Source: a virus. Taken from it: DNA of 31,367 nucleotides. Position 1 is the first letter of the stretch. The number at the start of each line of letters is the position of its first letter. The DNA lies in IMG/VR virus record IMGVR_UViG_3300034198_009155, positions 1 through 31,367 of that record; one strand, 5' to 3'. Under the pieces are notes generated by a model. The model ran no database searches. It was given only the letters and a program-made list of their open reading frames with translations, and was not told the DNA's origin. This document shows, in pieces, positions 7,201 through 14,314 of this stretch. Made by a program: the position numbers and the translations under genes.

Positions 7201-7303
7201 TTGTTGTTTGAACTGTTACACCGTCTTGAACTATTGGAACTAATTCTGTTCCATCCAATGTAACTGAAATTGGTAATTGTGATATTTTTTTGTCTGCTGC
7301 CAT
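4238..7303 (-). CDS. Tail fibre protein with repeated beta modules
   Basis: A 1021-residue fibre, the largest protein in the window. The N-terminus (KKISQLPISVTLDGTELVPI, residues 5-24) is a typical attachment segment of phage fibres. Residues about 105-262 and 304-461 are two copies of one module (KGQ.VY..., SATIGDPVWLG, KPYAP..LVFIGIV, VDLITTTP.NN, LWKNK). A more divergent third copy occupies about 899-1013 (FGQLCYR, RGYVESTYL, VGNPLFM, VRIIGNVFW). The middle (465-880) is a long Ser/Thr/Gly-rich beta region. No S74-type autoprotease is seen at the C-terminus. It would bind the host surface and lies between the LysM/baseplate genes and the lectin-like gene. Confidence 0.8.
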   Translation of the reverse strand: MAADKKISQLPISVTLDGTELVPIVQDGVTVQTTTQDIADLNTPALQNLQSVTNVGSTTTTSITANSFVKSGGTASQFLKANGTVDNNIYITSADIPNSTNLIKQKVRAGENLIKGQVVYASSSNGTEIVVQKGDNRNDPTAGKILGIIDSTTSINNIGFVITEGNFSGIDTSSATIGDPVWLGINGNLIFGLINKPYAPDALVFIGIVVFPDAVSGSIYVKIQNGLKLSENNEVDLITTTPTNNQVLTYESSTGLWKNKTLTIPTQVVPVGGTTGQILAKVDNTDYNLEWIENYANYTSVLKHTVKASVALTKGQAVYVSGASGTNMLVSKASNVSEATSSKTLGLIAQNLAINGNGFVVTEGLLSGLNTNSATIGDPVWLGVDGALIYGLASKPYAPAHLVFIGIVTRVSATVGEIFVKVQNGFELREIHDVDLITTTPSNNEILTFEGSTSLWKNKSVVSALGFTPYNATNPSGYITSSALTPYALIANPTFTTAITTPIINGVSGLLSFKTTDFVSVGNYATPSAQRIFTIGQDTSFVSIGSMIGATSSSAIYMNVATPSVVNYVLRSSGTNVFLNSPSASDSLILSTGGVANRFVITGTFGGASFNAFALLGASNTGQTASTAVSGWNYQSFSRQWATGAITTQNENVWGATTYSFVGASTITNAYGNVFNAPVAGTNATITNNWSALFNGNVVIGSTGQLFEFKQTTNSPTFTQTGATSSSIYTVSGGLQIRMQSFAGAQNWLFATGGRFLYGTSDTQPIEFYTNSVKRFEVSGIGTMIFFGGATFADATNFSFQTTTGTRIGTATNEKLSFWNSTPIVQPTNTTSLNAVLENTGLMASGSTISTINKPLVVGANTTPRTGVATDGVTSVLGDLKTWATNYHSGEVLYSEVSGEALNFGQLCYRNAAGKWQKATGSSSAIAAYNMLGICLQTVGATDTAISILTRGYVESTYLSAGAVGNPLFMSAATAGSITNTAPSTAGNVVRIIGNVFWSSATQTNAKWILYFNPDNTWIEL
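4265..4609 (-). repeat. Third, divergent copy of the fibre module (C-terminal)
   Basis: Encodes about residues 899-1013 of the fibre. The order of elements matches the two N-proximal copies: a GQ.xY strand, an LGI strand, a G.V strand, a G(N/D)P.(F/W)(M/L) strand, an AP segment and an IIGNVFW strand. Identity to the other copies is low, so this call rests on pattern. Confidence 0.4.
5921..6394 (-). repeat. Second copy of the 158-residue fibre module
   Basis: Encodes residues 304-461. It shares SATIGDPVWLG, KPYAP, LVFIGIV, VDLITTTP and LWKNKS with the copy at 6518-6991, and the DNA is also visibly similar (for example ggtgcatatgg and aaacagggtctccaat in both). An intragenic duplication is the simplest explanation. 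Confidence 0.8.
6518..6991 (-). repeat. First copy of the 158-residue fibre module
   Basis: Encodes residues 105-262 of the fibre. It is separated from the second copy by a 41-residue linker (VPVGGTTGQILAKVDN...). Such linkers are common between repeating fibre modules. Homologous recombination between copies could change fibre length. Confidence 0.8.
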
Positions 7304-7304
7304 T

Positions 7305-7823
7305 TTATAATATTATTTTACTATTGTTTTCTTGTAATAAGTAATAACCATCTTCTAATAACAAATAATCAACTCCTGCAATTCTACCTGTTGTAATAGA
7401 TTTTAATGTACTAACTGTATATCCTTTCTGCAAAATATACTTAGGTATTATTGTTGCTTCATATTCATAATCAAAATTTATGTTTGCTAAATTTTGTTCA
7501 TTTATACTTGAAATATTACCTAACTTTAAAACATCTAAAACACGCTCAGTCGTTCCAAATATTTGTAAACTTACATCAAAAATTGATTGATTTTGTCTTA
7601 TTGTTACATTCTTTTTTAAAATTGTTTCGGTTGTTACTACAGGCTTAAAAGTATTAGTTAATATTGGTTCATAATTAATTTCTAATCCTGTAATTGATTC
7701 ATTGTTTATATTCTGTAAAATAGGATTCAATTTAATTAGTTCATAAACATAACTAACATTTGAGTAAAGTTTTACCGATACATCAATTATTGATTCGCCA
7801 TATTTAATTACATATTTAAACAT
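7305..7823 (-). CDS. Tail protein with two LysM-like repeats
   Basis: A 172-residue protein with two LysM-like units: residues about 4-50 (YVIKYGESIIDVSVKLYSN...LIKLNPIL) and about 74-118 (VTIRQNQSIFDVSLQIFGT...VLKLGNIS). Each has the pattern of a strand, then GESI.DVS, a helix, and a closing segment. It may be the counterpart of short LysM tail proteins such as P2 gpX, which act in tail or baseplate assembly. The C-terminal 45 residues include a TGRIAGVDYLLLEDGYYLLQE beta hairpin. It overlaps the gp25-like gene by 8 bp and precedes the fibre gene by one base, consistent with a baseplate component. The exact role is unknown. Confidence 0.6.
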   Translation of the reverse strand: MFKYVIKYGESIIDVSVKLYSNVSYVYELIKLNPILQNINNESITGLEINYEPILTNTFKPVVTTETILKKNVTIRQNQSIFDVSLQIFGTTERVLDVLKLGNISSINEQNLANINFDYEYEATIIPKYILQKGYTVSTLKSITTGRIAGVDYLLLEDGYYLLQENNSKIIL

Positions 7824-8118
7824 TTCTTACAGCATCTACAGTTATATCTAATACATCAAAAGGACTTACATAAACATCAATATCAGTAAAACCATCGGCT
7901 TCTAATTGCACTGCAATATTACGTTTTAGTGCCAAACTTTGACCACTTGATTTTATGTAGTTTTCAATACCAACTCCACATAATGGGTGTTGTTTCCATG
8001 AACCAATCCATGATTCAATTATTAATTCAATATGCTGTGAATCACTTTCTTGAACATCAAAATCTCCATTTACAATATGTAAATCACTATCTAATAATAT
8101 AATATCTTTAACTGCCAT
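7816..8118 (-). CDS. Baseplate wedge protein, GpW/gp25-like
   Basis: A 100-residue protein of the size and pattern of GpW/gp25 baseplate proteins: an N-terminal DIILLDSDLHIVNGDF strand pair, a central helix with QHIELIIESWIGSWKQHPLCGVGI (residues 29-52), and a C-terminal segment (LEADGFTDIDVYVSPFDVLDI). In contractile phages this protein joins the inner baseplate and starts sheath polymerisation. The position after the spike and hub genes is the expected one. It overlaps the spike gene by 11 bp. Assignment is by pattern and context. Confidence 0.65.
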   Translation of the reverse strand: MAVKDIILLDSDLHIVNGDFDVQESDSQHIELIIESWIGSWKQHPLCGVGIENYIKSSGQSLALKRNIAVQLEADGFTDIDVYVSPFDVLDITVDAVRNV

Positions 8119-8614
8119 GTTTTACTTTTATATTTTGTAGGTCGTTTTTTACTGTAGGTGTTAAATTACCAACAACAACAGGAGTTGCAGGACCAGTGTT
8201 TCCACTAATTAAACCACCTGAATGAATATGAGTAGATGAATATAATATTAATTCATTAACTTTATTTTCAAGTTGGTTTAATTTTGTAACCAAGTCATTA
8301 ACCTTTACAATTCCATCTAAATTATCACCATTTAAATGTATTTCATCAATTTCACTACACATTGAAATATAACCTGTAGTGTTGTTAATTAAAGTAACTA
8401 CTACAATACTATTTTCTTTAGGTATTAACTTAAAACCTATTTTATTATCAGCAATTAAACGAACGTTAATTAAAATAGCTGAGCCGTCTACAGGTTCGCA
8501 ATCACATAAATATTTTTCTGTATCAATATTTGTTACTATGCAAACCTCAGAATAAGTTTTATCTATTGCTGAAATTTTACGAATAGCAAATTTTATATTT
8601 TGTAATTCATTCAT
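8108..8614 (-). CDS. Baseplate spike protein, gpV-like, with HxH tip motif
   Basis: A 168-residue protein like small spike proteins of contractile tails (P2 gpV type). An OB-fold-like N-terminal part (residues 15-88, ending VVVTLINNTTGYI) is followed by a short coiled segment (about 105-125). Near the end is THIHSGG, where H129-x-H131 matches the motif that binds iron at the tip of phage membrane-piercing spikes. The GPATPVV segment after it is often found in such proteins. It would sit at the centre of the baseplate below the hub, and the neighbouring hub and gp25-like genes support this. Confidence 0.65.
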   Translation of the reverse strand: MNELQNIKFAIRKISAIDKTYSEVCIVTNIDTEKYLCDCEPVDGSAILINVRLIADNKIGFKLIPKENSIVVVTLINNTTGYISMCSEIDEIHLNGDNLDGIVKVNDLVTKLNQLENKVNELILYSSTHIHSGGLISGNTGPATPVVVGNLTPTVKNDLQNIKVKHGS

Positions 8615-9741
8615 TAACTACCGTTGTTTCTAAAATCAAATACATTACTTTCTGCTTTGCCTATAAATGAACCAACATCAATAGTTTGACGCCACCCACC
8701 ATTTACACTTAAAGAATATTCATTACCTACAATTTGATAATAACCATCTTGCTCAGGAAATTTCTCGCTTGTTATTTTTGCAATATCACCATGCTTTACA
8801 AATGGTTCACCAAATGTAAAAATCTTACCAACGTAACCAGTGTACTTAACCTCTTTTAATTTTAACTGAGCAAATGTTTTTAAATCAGCATCAGTAGCGT
8901 TGTAAGTATAATATGTTTTTTGTGAACCATCTAAATCACCAACTTCAATCTGTTTTTTAGTATTATTTGCATCCATACTAATACAAACTATTTTTATATT
9001 TAAATCGTCTGCTTGTTGGTATTCTAATGATTCACTATTTATAATTGTTTTTTCAAAAGCAAATTCTTCGGTATTACTTTTAGCCGCATTACTTGGTAAA
9101 CCTACATGTAAAACACCATCTGTAAAATATGAATATAAACCATACTCACGTCTTAAAACATCTAATACTTCTGTTACACTAACTTTTGTTGCCCTTAAAT
9201 TACCTAAATTAACATCATCTGTATAACCAACGCCATCAGGTTTATTAACAATTATTTTATATTTAATATCTTCAGGAATCATGTAGTCAAGTAACTGATT
9301 CAATGTTATAGGGTCGCTTGTTATAATTGGTTTTTTTAATGGTTTACCTTGAGGATATTTTTTTGTAGGTTTACCGTTTGTAATAGTGCCTGTTTTTTCT
9401 GGATAGGTTACTTTAATATTTTTTAATAAAAACATTTTATCTTCGCACTCAATAACAATAGGATTGTTTGCACCAATTTTAGTGATGTATCCTTCAAAAA
9501 TTGTTCTTAATTTAAAATCATAACCTATTTCAATCTTAATTGAATCACCACGTCTGAATAAAGCAGTAGTTCCTGTAAATATATTACGACCATCATAATT
9601 AATATTTCTTGGAAACATTACCTTTGCAGTGCTCGTTAATTTATCATAGGTAGTATTAACGGTAACTTCATTAACAAAATCTATTTCAAAGACTTTGCCA
9701 TTTACAGGAGTTATTGTTATTTTACTATCTATTTTAAGCAT
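8614..9741 (-). CDS. Baseplate hub protein, gpD-like
   Basis: A 375-residue protein that appears to be the tail hub (P2 gpD / T4 gp27 type). The N-terminal part has a beta-barrel-like start (ITITPVNGKVFEIDFVNEV), a FRRGDSIKIEIGYD...IFEGYITKI stretch (about 63-88), and a fold interruption with a PTKKYPQGKPLKK linker (about 125-137). It then has VTEVLDVLRREYGLYSYF (about 186-203), typical of the second barrel of gpD-like proteins, and a C-terminal YYQIVGNEYSLSVNGGWRQTIDVG. It shares one base with the spike gene and overlaps the next gene by 8 bp. Function is inferred from pattern and order. Confidence 0.65.
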   Translation of the reverse strand: MLKIDSKITITPVNGKVFEIDFVNEVTVNTTYDKLTSTAKVMFPRNINYDGRNIFTGTTALFRRGDSIKIEIGYDFKLRTIFEGYITKIGANNPIVIECEDKMFLLKNIKVTYPEKTGTITNGKPTKKYPQGKPLKKPIITSDPITLNQLLDYMIPEDIKYKIIVNKPDGVGYTDDVNLGNLRATKVSVTEVLDVLRREYGLYSYFTDGVLHVGLPSNAAKSNTEEFAFEKTIINSESLEYQQADDLNIKIVCISMDANNTKKQIEVGDLDGSQKTYYTYNATDADLKTFAQLKLKEVKYTGYVGKIFTFGEPFVKHGDIAKITSEKFPEQDGYYQIVGNEYSLSVNGGWRQTIDVGSFIGKAESNVFDFRNNGS

Positions 9742-10381
9742 TAGATTTTATTTCAAATGGAGTTTCAGATAAACAAGTTAATGTATAATCATATACGTTT
9801 CTCATGCCTTCACGTTGCTCGTAAGTAACGTTTGTTATAACTACAGTATAAACCTTCAAGTCATCAAGAAAGTTGCTTATAACGTCTATTTCTGCGTTAT
9901 AACCTCTAAATAAATCTAATTTTTTTAATTCTTCACTTGGTCGTTTATTTGATAGTTCGCCAACTATAACACCACGAATTGATATTTGCCAATCACCATC
10001 AGAAACATATTCTTTAATAGTTCCATTTCTACCTTGTACAGCCGTTTTAACAATGTTTTTTTCTTGAGTTGCAGTTATTAAAGCAACCTCTAAAACTAAA
10101 TCATTTGCTGTTATTAAACCAGTATTTCTGCTATCGGGAACAAATGTTTGTATTTGATTACCAGCTCCTGCAGGTTTTTTAAAAATAACAGCATCAAATA
10201 CTTGCATACCTGATAAATTACCAGTAACACCTAAAGTATCTTCATACTCTTGTTCTTTAGAAACCTTAGTTTGGTCAATATTGTAAAATTTAGGTTTTAA
10301 TAAACCCAAACCCAAACCTTTTAAAATTAGTTTAGATTGGTTTGCAATATTTTGTTTATTTGTTAAATTAAATTTTGCCAT
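9734..10381 (-). CDS. Tail/baseplate protein, possibly DUF6046 type
   Basis: A 215-residue protein between the tape measure and hub genes. It contains FDAVIFKKPAGAGNQ (about 64-78) and the block VQGRNGTIKEYVSDGDWQISIRGVI (about 114-138), which looks like the DUF6046 family known mainly from Bacteroidetes phages. A LFRGYNAEIDVISNFL segment and VTYEQREGMRNVYDYTLTC follow. Gene order suggests a role like XkdN/XkdP or gp53-type proteins that link tape measure or tube to the hub, but that is inference. It overlaps the hub gene by 8 bp and shares one base with the tape-measure stop. Confidence 0.55.
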   Translation of the reverse strand: MAKFNLTNKQNIANQSKLILKGLGLGLLKPKFYNIDQTKVSKEQEYEDTLGVTGNLSGMQVFDAVIFKKPAGAGNQIQTFVPDSRNTGLITANDLVLEVALITATQEKNIVKTAVQGRNGTIKEYVSDGDWQISIRGVIVGELSNKRPSEELKKLDLFRGYNAEIDVISNFLDDLKVYTVVITNVTYEQREGMRNVYDYTLTCLSETPFEIKSNA

Positions 10382-11766
10382 TATCTTGTTATTAAATTAG
10401 CATCATTTACCATTTCTAAAAATACTTTTGAAATTTCTTCACGAATTTTACTTGTACCTTCTTTTAATGTTTGTGTACTTAAATTTAAGTTTTCTACTAA
10501 TTTTGTAATATTAATTGTTAATGATTGAGGTCTTGCTGCAGTAATATTTACACCTGAGTTTTGAGCACTTGGTTTTAATGATGCTAATTTTTCTTTCTCG
10601 GTTGCGTTTAATTTATCATTTGGTTTTGACTTTAAAACAGACATTGAACCTTGTAATTGTTTTACAGCGTTACCTGCTAATAATATTTTTGCACTTGCAA
10701 ATTCATTGGATATTTTACCTGCTTTTGCTTGTTCATTTGTTCTTTTAATTACATCTGAAAAATATTGTAAATTTTGAGCAATATCTTTAAATGAACCACC
10801 ACCTGTTTCTGTAATACTTTGATATTCTGCAGCTGTATTTTTTAATGATTGTCTATCTCCAACTAACATTTTAGATTTTAAACCTAAATAATCATTATAA
10901 AATTTAGATAAAAAATTTGATTCTAATCCTGTTCCCTTTAAAGTTGAATCTAAAATATTTTCAGCAGTTATTTTTCTATTAACAGCATTTAACATTTTAT
11001 TCATGAAGTCAATAGTACCAGCAATAATTCCTGTTTGTGATTTGCCTATATTAACTTTTATTTGTTCCCAAGTATCAGCTAAATTAGATATTTTTCCACC
11101 AACAGTTTTCATTTGTTCATCCATCATGCCAAAGAATTGACCACCTTGTGAGTTCATATCTTTAAATGCACCCTCTATATCTTTAAATCCAATTTTACCA
11201 GTAGAAACCATTGATGTAATAGCTTCTGTAGTTGTATTTAATCGTTTTGCTAATGTTTCATAAATTGGGATACCTCTACCTGCAAATTGACGTAAATCCA
11301 TCAAGGTAACACGTCCACTTGTTTTTAAAGTACCATATAAATAAGTAATATCTTCTAATGGAGCACCAACCCCACTACTAACATCACCTAATGTTTTCAT
11401 TGTTTCTACAATTTCACCAGCTCTAAAACCATAACCTAATAATTGCCTTGTTGCTTTTTGAACTTGTACTAATTCAAATGGAGTTGTTTTAGCTAAATTA
11501 ACTAATTGACCTTCTAAAGCATTTGCAGCATTTGTGTTTCCCTGTAGCATAGTTCTTAAACTTGCATGGAATGATTCGTAATTTTTTAAACTTTCAATAA
11601 CTGCTTTGCCAAAACTTACAACAGAACCAACTGCAAAAGCACCAGCAATAGTTGCACCAACTTTACTCATAGCACTATCCATTCGTGTTGTTGAATCAGC
11701 TGCACCTCTCATTTGCTTTGAAAACAAATCCTTAAGTGATAGTGTATAATTTAAATCTTTACTCAT
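10381..11766 (-). CDS. Tape measure protein
   Basis: A 461-residue protein with the tape-measure domain: NYESFHASLRTMLQGN (about 68-83), LVNLAKTTPFELVQVQKATRQLLGYG (about 88-113), then the LGDVSSGVGA, LKTSGRVTLMDLRQFAGRGIPIYE and STGKIGFKDIEGAFKDM motifs. N-terminal residues 30-60 are Gly/Ala-rich and hydrophobic, as usual. At about 1.5 angstrom per residue the length would fit a tail tube of roughly 70 nm, short for a myovirus. The ATG overlaps the end of the frameshifted chaperone frame by 8 bp (ATGAGTAA), the classic arrangement for G/GT and tape measure. Confidence 0.85.
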   Translation of the reverse strand: MSKDLNYTLSLKDLFSKQMRGAADSTTRMDSAMSKVGATIAGAFAVGSVVSFGKAVIESLKNYESFHASLRTMLQGNTNAANALEGQLVNLAKTTPFELVQVQKATRQLLGYGFRAGEIVETMKTLGDVSSGVGAPLEDITYLYGTLKTSGRVTLMDLRQFAGRGIPIYETLAKRLNTTTEAITSMVSTGKIGFKDIEGAFKDMNSQGGQFFGMMDEQMKTVGGKISNLADTWEQIKVNIGKSQTGIIAGTIDFMNKMLNAVNRKITAENILDSTLKGTGLESNFLSKFYNDYLGLKSKMLVGDRQSLKNTAAEYQSITETGGGSFKDIAQNLQYFSDVIKRTNEQAKAGKISNEFASAKILLAGNAVKQLQGSMSVLKSKPNDKLNATEKEKLASLKPSAQNSGVNITAARPQSLTINITKLVENLNLSTQTLKEGTSKIREEISKVFLEMVNDANLITR

Positions 11767-12240
11767 TTACTTTTGTTCTTGTACCGTTATAATCTAAAAC
11801 GAAATCTAATTGTGCTACTGCTTTACACCATTCTGTATCAGTCAATGTACTTGGGTTTACATTAAAATAAAAGCGAATGAGAGCGTTGTTTTTTTCACTG
11901 TCATTCGCTAATATTAAATCCCTGTATTTTTTTAATTTTTTTTTATAATTGTTTGCTGAACCTTCAATAATTGTACTACGGCATATTCTAAACTTTCCAT
12001 TGCATCTTCACTTTCGTAAACAATTGATAGTTTATCACCACCAACGTAAAGATTGTTTAAAACTGCTTTAATAGCACTTTCAGAGCTTTTTTGAGCTAAC
12101 TTACTCGCCATGTCTCTTGTTGTTTTGTCTGGTTTCCTTAGATGAATCGTTGCTGTTTTACTTTCATCGTCTTCATCTAAGGGAATTACCAAAGTTCTAA
12201 TTATTCCGTATTTTGCTTTTAATTCTTCTAAATTTTCCAT
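11759..12240 (-). CDS. Tail assembly chaperone fusion made by -1 frameshift (gpGT-like)
   Basis: The tail chaperone gene at 11932-12240 ends in ATA AAA AAA AAT TAA (minus strand). The run of nine A (11944-11936) is a slippery site. In the -1 frame the sequence continues open as AAA TTA AAA AAA TAC AGG for about 58 codons, through KKYRDLILANDS and NVNPSTLTDTEWCK to a TAA at 11761-11759. That extension has no ATG or GTG; its only TTG is mid-domain. Frameshifting would give a 160-residue fusion. Tail assembly genes of lambda (G/GT) and P2 (E/E') use exactly this device directly upstream of the tape measure gene, as here. The fusion product is inferred, while the open extension and slippery run are seen. 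Confidence 0.75.
11932..12240 (-). CDS. Tail assembly chaperone, short form (gpG-like)
   Basis: A 102-residue acidic and basic mixed protein (MENLEELKAKYGIIRTLVIP..., then KTATIHLRKPDKTTRDMASKLAQ). Its strand-rich N-terminal part and helical C-terminal part match small tail chaperones that precede tape measure genes in Gram-negative phages. It would bind the tape measure protein and recruit tube subunits during tail assembly. It ends in a slippery A9 run that allows a -1 shift into the downstream extension. It has its own promoter box at 12255-12262, about 14 nt before the ATG, and an A-rich leader. Confidence 0.7.
   Translation of the reverse strand: MENLEELKAKYGIIRTLVIPLDEDDESKTATIHLRKPDKTTRDMASKLAQKSSESAIKAVLNNLYVGGDKLSIVYESEDAMESLEYAVVQLLKVQQTIIKKN
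11936..11944 (-). promoter_or_regulatory. Programmed -1 frameshift slippery site (A9)
   Basis: Nine consecutive A on the minus strand, read in frame 0 as ATA AAA AAA AAT TAA. The A AAA AAA heptamer is a canonical tandem-slip sequence, and the zero-frame stop follows immediately after AAT, which favours pausing. No strong downstream hairpin is obvious by eye; A-tract slippage often needs none. Confidence 0.7.
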
Positions 12241-12254
12241 ATTTGTTTTTTTTA

Positions 12255-12262
12255 CAAATATA
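12255..12262 (-). promoter_or_regulatory. -7 promoter box (TATATTTG) for the tail chaperone/tape measure genes
   Basis: An exact TAnnTTTG match in the 37-bp gap between the tube gene and the chaperone gene, 14 bases before the ATG at 12240. It suggests an internal promoter for the tail-tip half of the operon. No TTG is found at the usual -33 distance. Confidence 0.5.
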
Positions 12263-12277
12263 ATAAAAAATATTTAA

Positions 12278-12706
12278 TTAAACGTATTCTACGTCTGAAA
12301 TAATTAAATCTACATCACAACTAATTGAAGTGTCTCCTGTTGCTGATTTTCTTGGGTTATTCATAAAACGGCAATTTCTTAGTTTGTGTTTTCTTGTAAC
12401 CAGTGCAGCATCTAAATAAATAACAACAATATCAAACTCAGGAATATTTTGAATGCTTCCCAATGGTGCAACTGAAGTTATGTTTTCAATTTCTTCCATT
12501 AACAAAGTTATTTTTGCAGTTGGTTCAAATTTACCATAACCACGTGATACAACCTTGTTTCCAGCACCATAGATATTCTCCATGTTTTGCTTGTTATCAT
12601 ACTCTATTGAAGTAATGCCTACCATTGGAACACCTAAGATGTTCACAATGATGTCTGCATACTCGTAACTTTTACCATTAATTAATGGTGGAATTATATA
12701 ACTCAT
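12278..12706 (-). CDS. Tail tube protein
   Basis: A 142-residue protein directly after the sheath gene and before the tail chaperones, the invariant place of the tube protein in contractile phages. Motifs support this: GVPMVGITSIEYDNKQNMENIYGAGNKVVSRGYGK (about 25-59) resembles the conserved tube N-terminal region, and a C-terminal strand set (ARKHKLRNCRF-like, then GDTSISCDVDLIISDVEYV) closes the barrel. Hexameric rings of it would form the inner tube along the tape measure. It starts 4 bp after the sheath stop. Confidence 0.75.
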   Translation of the reverse strand: MSYIIPPLINGKSYEYADIIVNILGVPMVGITSIEYDNKQNMENIYGAGNKVVSRGYGKFEPTAKITLLMEEIENITSVAPLGSIQNIPEFDIVVIYLDAALVTRKHKLRNCRFMNNPRKSATGDTSISCDVDLIISDVEYV

Positions 12707-12710
12707 TTTT

Positions 12711-14237
12711 TTATATTGATAAAGTGAAACCTACATTTACTTGAATTGTTCTTGCTACGCCTAAAGGTACAATTGCTACACTAATTACTAATTTAGATGT
12801 ACTTAAAACGTTTTGTGTTGGGTCAATTGTAATTTTATATGCAGATACTTCAGCATTACGTTGCATAACGTCTAAAGCCTGAGCACATAAAGTTTCATAG
12901 AATCCAATAACATCTTCTGTTAAAGTACCATTAGAATTTAATTTGATAGGACTTGCTAATTGAGGTAATAAAAACACTCTTAAATTACGAATTGCTTTGT
13001 TAAATGTTCTATTGTTTTCAATGTAAGCAAAGTCATTACTAACTGCTACACATGTATGTGAATCATTAAAATAAGAACCCTCATAACTTACAAATTTCTT
13101 AAGAATAATATAACCTAAAGAATTTAAGTTGTCAATTAAACCATCTGATTGAGCAGAATAAACAGCTCCATTTGCAAATGCTAAAGTGTCAAATTCTACA
13201 TTTGAAACATTAAATTTACCAGTCCATGCAATATCCTCATTTACATTTGCTAAAGCAACAGCTCCTAAAGTTGTACCTAAACAACCGATTGAAACATTAC
13301 TTGCCAACCATAATCTGTAACCATTATTTGCACCATCTTGACCTAAAACAACTGAAACGTTTGCAGCGTTTAAAGCTCTTAAATCTGCTAATGTATTTAA
13401 TGAAGTTGCACTGGTCATTAATCCTTGATAAATAACCTCTAAAGGTTTGTGATTAACAACGTTTGCATTTATAACAGATTGTAAAGTTGTAACTTGAGTT
13501 GTTGCAAATGTAGTTGTTTTTTGGTACACACCTACTTGTCTAAGTTTACCTAAAGCAACGTTTTGCATTAAAGTAATACTTGCAAAAGTAGTCGCATCCG
13601 AAACAGGATAAATACCAACAAATAATTGACCTTTTGGCTGTATTCTAAAAAATTCATTAACATGATAGTATAAAATATCAATATCACTTGCAACACCAAC
13701 AACTACATTTTGAACTAAAGTAGCTGCATAAGTAGTTGTAGTTCCTGTTACTGTATAAGTATATGGTGTGCCTGAGTTTAAATAAACTCCTTCTTTTTTA
13801 GGTGCTGTAATTGTAATAACACCAACCGCAGGACTTGAAACAAATCCATGAACTGATGTTAAAGCATTAATTGCTGTTGAAATAGCTAAAGCTGCACTTG
13901 TAATTGATACAACGTCTGCAGTTGTTAATGTATAACTACATAAAGTGATTAAACCTTTTGTAGATTGAACTGAAAGAGTAACTGTTTCACCTGCAGTACC
14001 TTTATTGGTAACTGTATGTGTAGAAGTTGACTGAGTAGCTCCTAATCCTGTATTTAAAATACCTAATGCTTCTGCATCTTGTATTGAAAAAATGCTCTTT
14101 ACTCTATCAGTAGATAAAAATCCTGATGGTAATGTAGCATCTGAATAAAACAAGAGACCAGATATAAAATCTTCGCCTGATAATGGTCTACCAAGACCAC
14201 CTTGTTTCTTTACAAATATAACGTCGTTTGATGCCAT
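12711..14237 (-). CDS. Tail sheath protein (DUF2586-like)
   Basis: A 508-residue contractile sheath subunit. The N-terminus (MASNDVIFVKKQGGLGRPLSG) and ISGLLFYSDATLPSGF look like DUF2586-type sheaths of Bacteroidetes phages. The C-terminal third holds the conserved sheath core: FVSYEGSYFNDSHTCVAVSNDFAYIENNRTFNKAIRNLR (about 387-425) and the final beta strands (LVISVAIVPLGVARTIQVNVGF). Residues about 70-180 are a Thr/Val-rich beta insertion after LNTGLGATQS that probably forms a surface domain. It follows a terminator downstream of the capsid gene and precedes the tube gene. Confidence 0.8.
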   Translation of the reverse strand: MASNDVIFVKKQGGLGRPLSGEDFISGLLFYSDATLPSGFLSTDRVKSIFSIQDAEALGILNTGLGATQSTSTHTVTNKGTAGETVTLSVQSTKGLITLCSYTLTTADVVSITSAALAISTAINALTSVHGFVSSPAVGVITITAPKKEGVYLNSGTPYTYTVTGTTTTYAATLVQNVVVGVASDIDILYYHVNEFFRIQPKGQLFVGIYPVSDATTFASITLMQNVALGKLRQVGVYQKTTTFATTQVTTLQSVINANVVNHKPLEVIYQGLMTSATSLNTLADLRALNAANVSVVLGQDGANNGYRLWLASNVSIGCLGTTLGAVALANVNEDIAWTGKFNVSNVEFDTLAFANGAVYSAQSDGLIDNLNSLGYIILKKFVSYEGSYFNDSHTCVAVSNDFAYIENNRTFNKAIRNLRVFLLPQLASPIKLNSNGTLTEDVIGFYETLCAQALDVMQRNAEVSAYKITIDPTQNVLSTSKLVISVAIVPLGVARTIQVNVGFTLSI

Positions 14238-14257
14238 GTTTTATAATTTATTTTTTT

Positions 14258-14294
14258 AAAAAAAAGGCTTGTAATTAGTTTACTACAAGCCTTT
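14258..14294 (-). terminator. Intrinsic terminator between major capsid and sheath genes
   Basis: AAAGGCTTGTA (14263-14273) and TACAAGCCTTT (14284-14294) form a perfect 11-bp stem around a 10-nt loop. On the minus strand the stem is followed by a run of eight T. It lies in the 77-bp gap between the capsid stop and the sheath start, so it would stop part of the transcription and raise capsid over tail expression. Confidence 0.75.
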
Positions 14295-14314
14295 CTTATT
14301 AGTTTATTTATTTA

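Noticed and set aside
13226-13435. 69-codon plus-strand frame inside the sheath gene
   Set aside because: The Leu/His-rich sequence with no start context or operon is a shadow of the sheath coding sequence.
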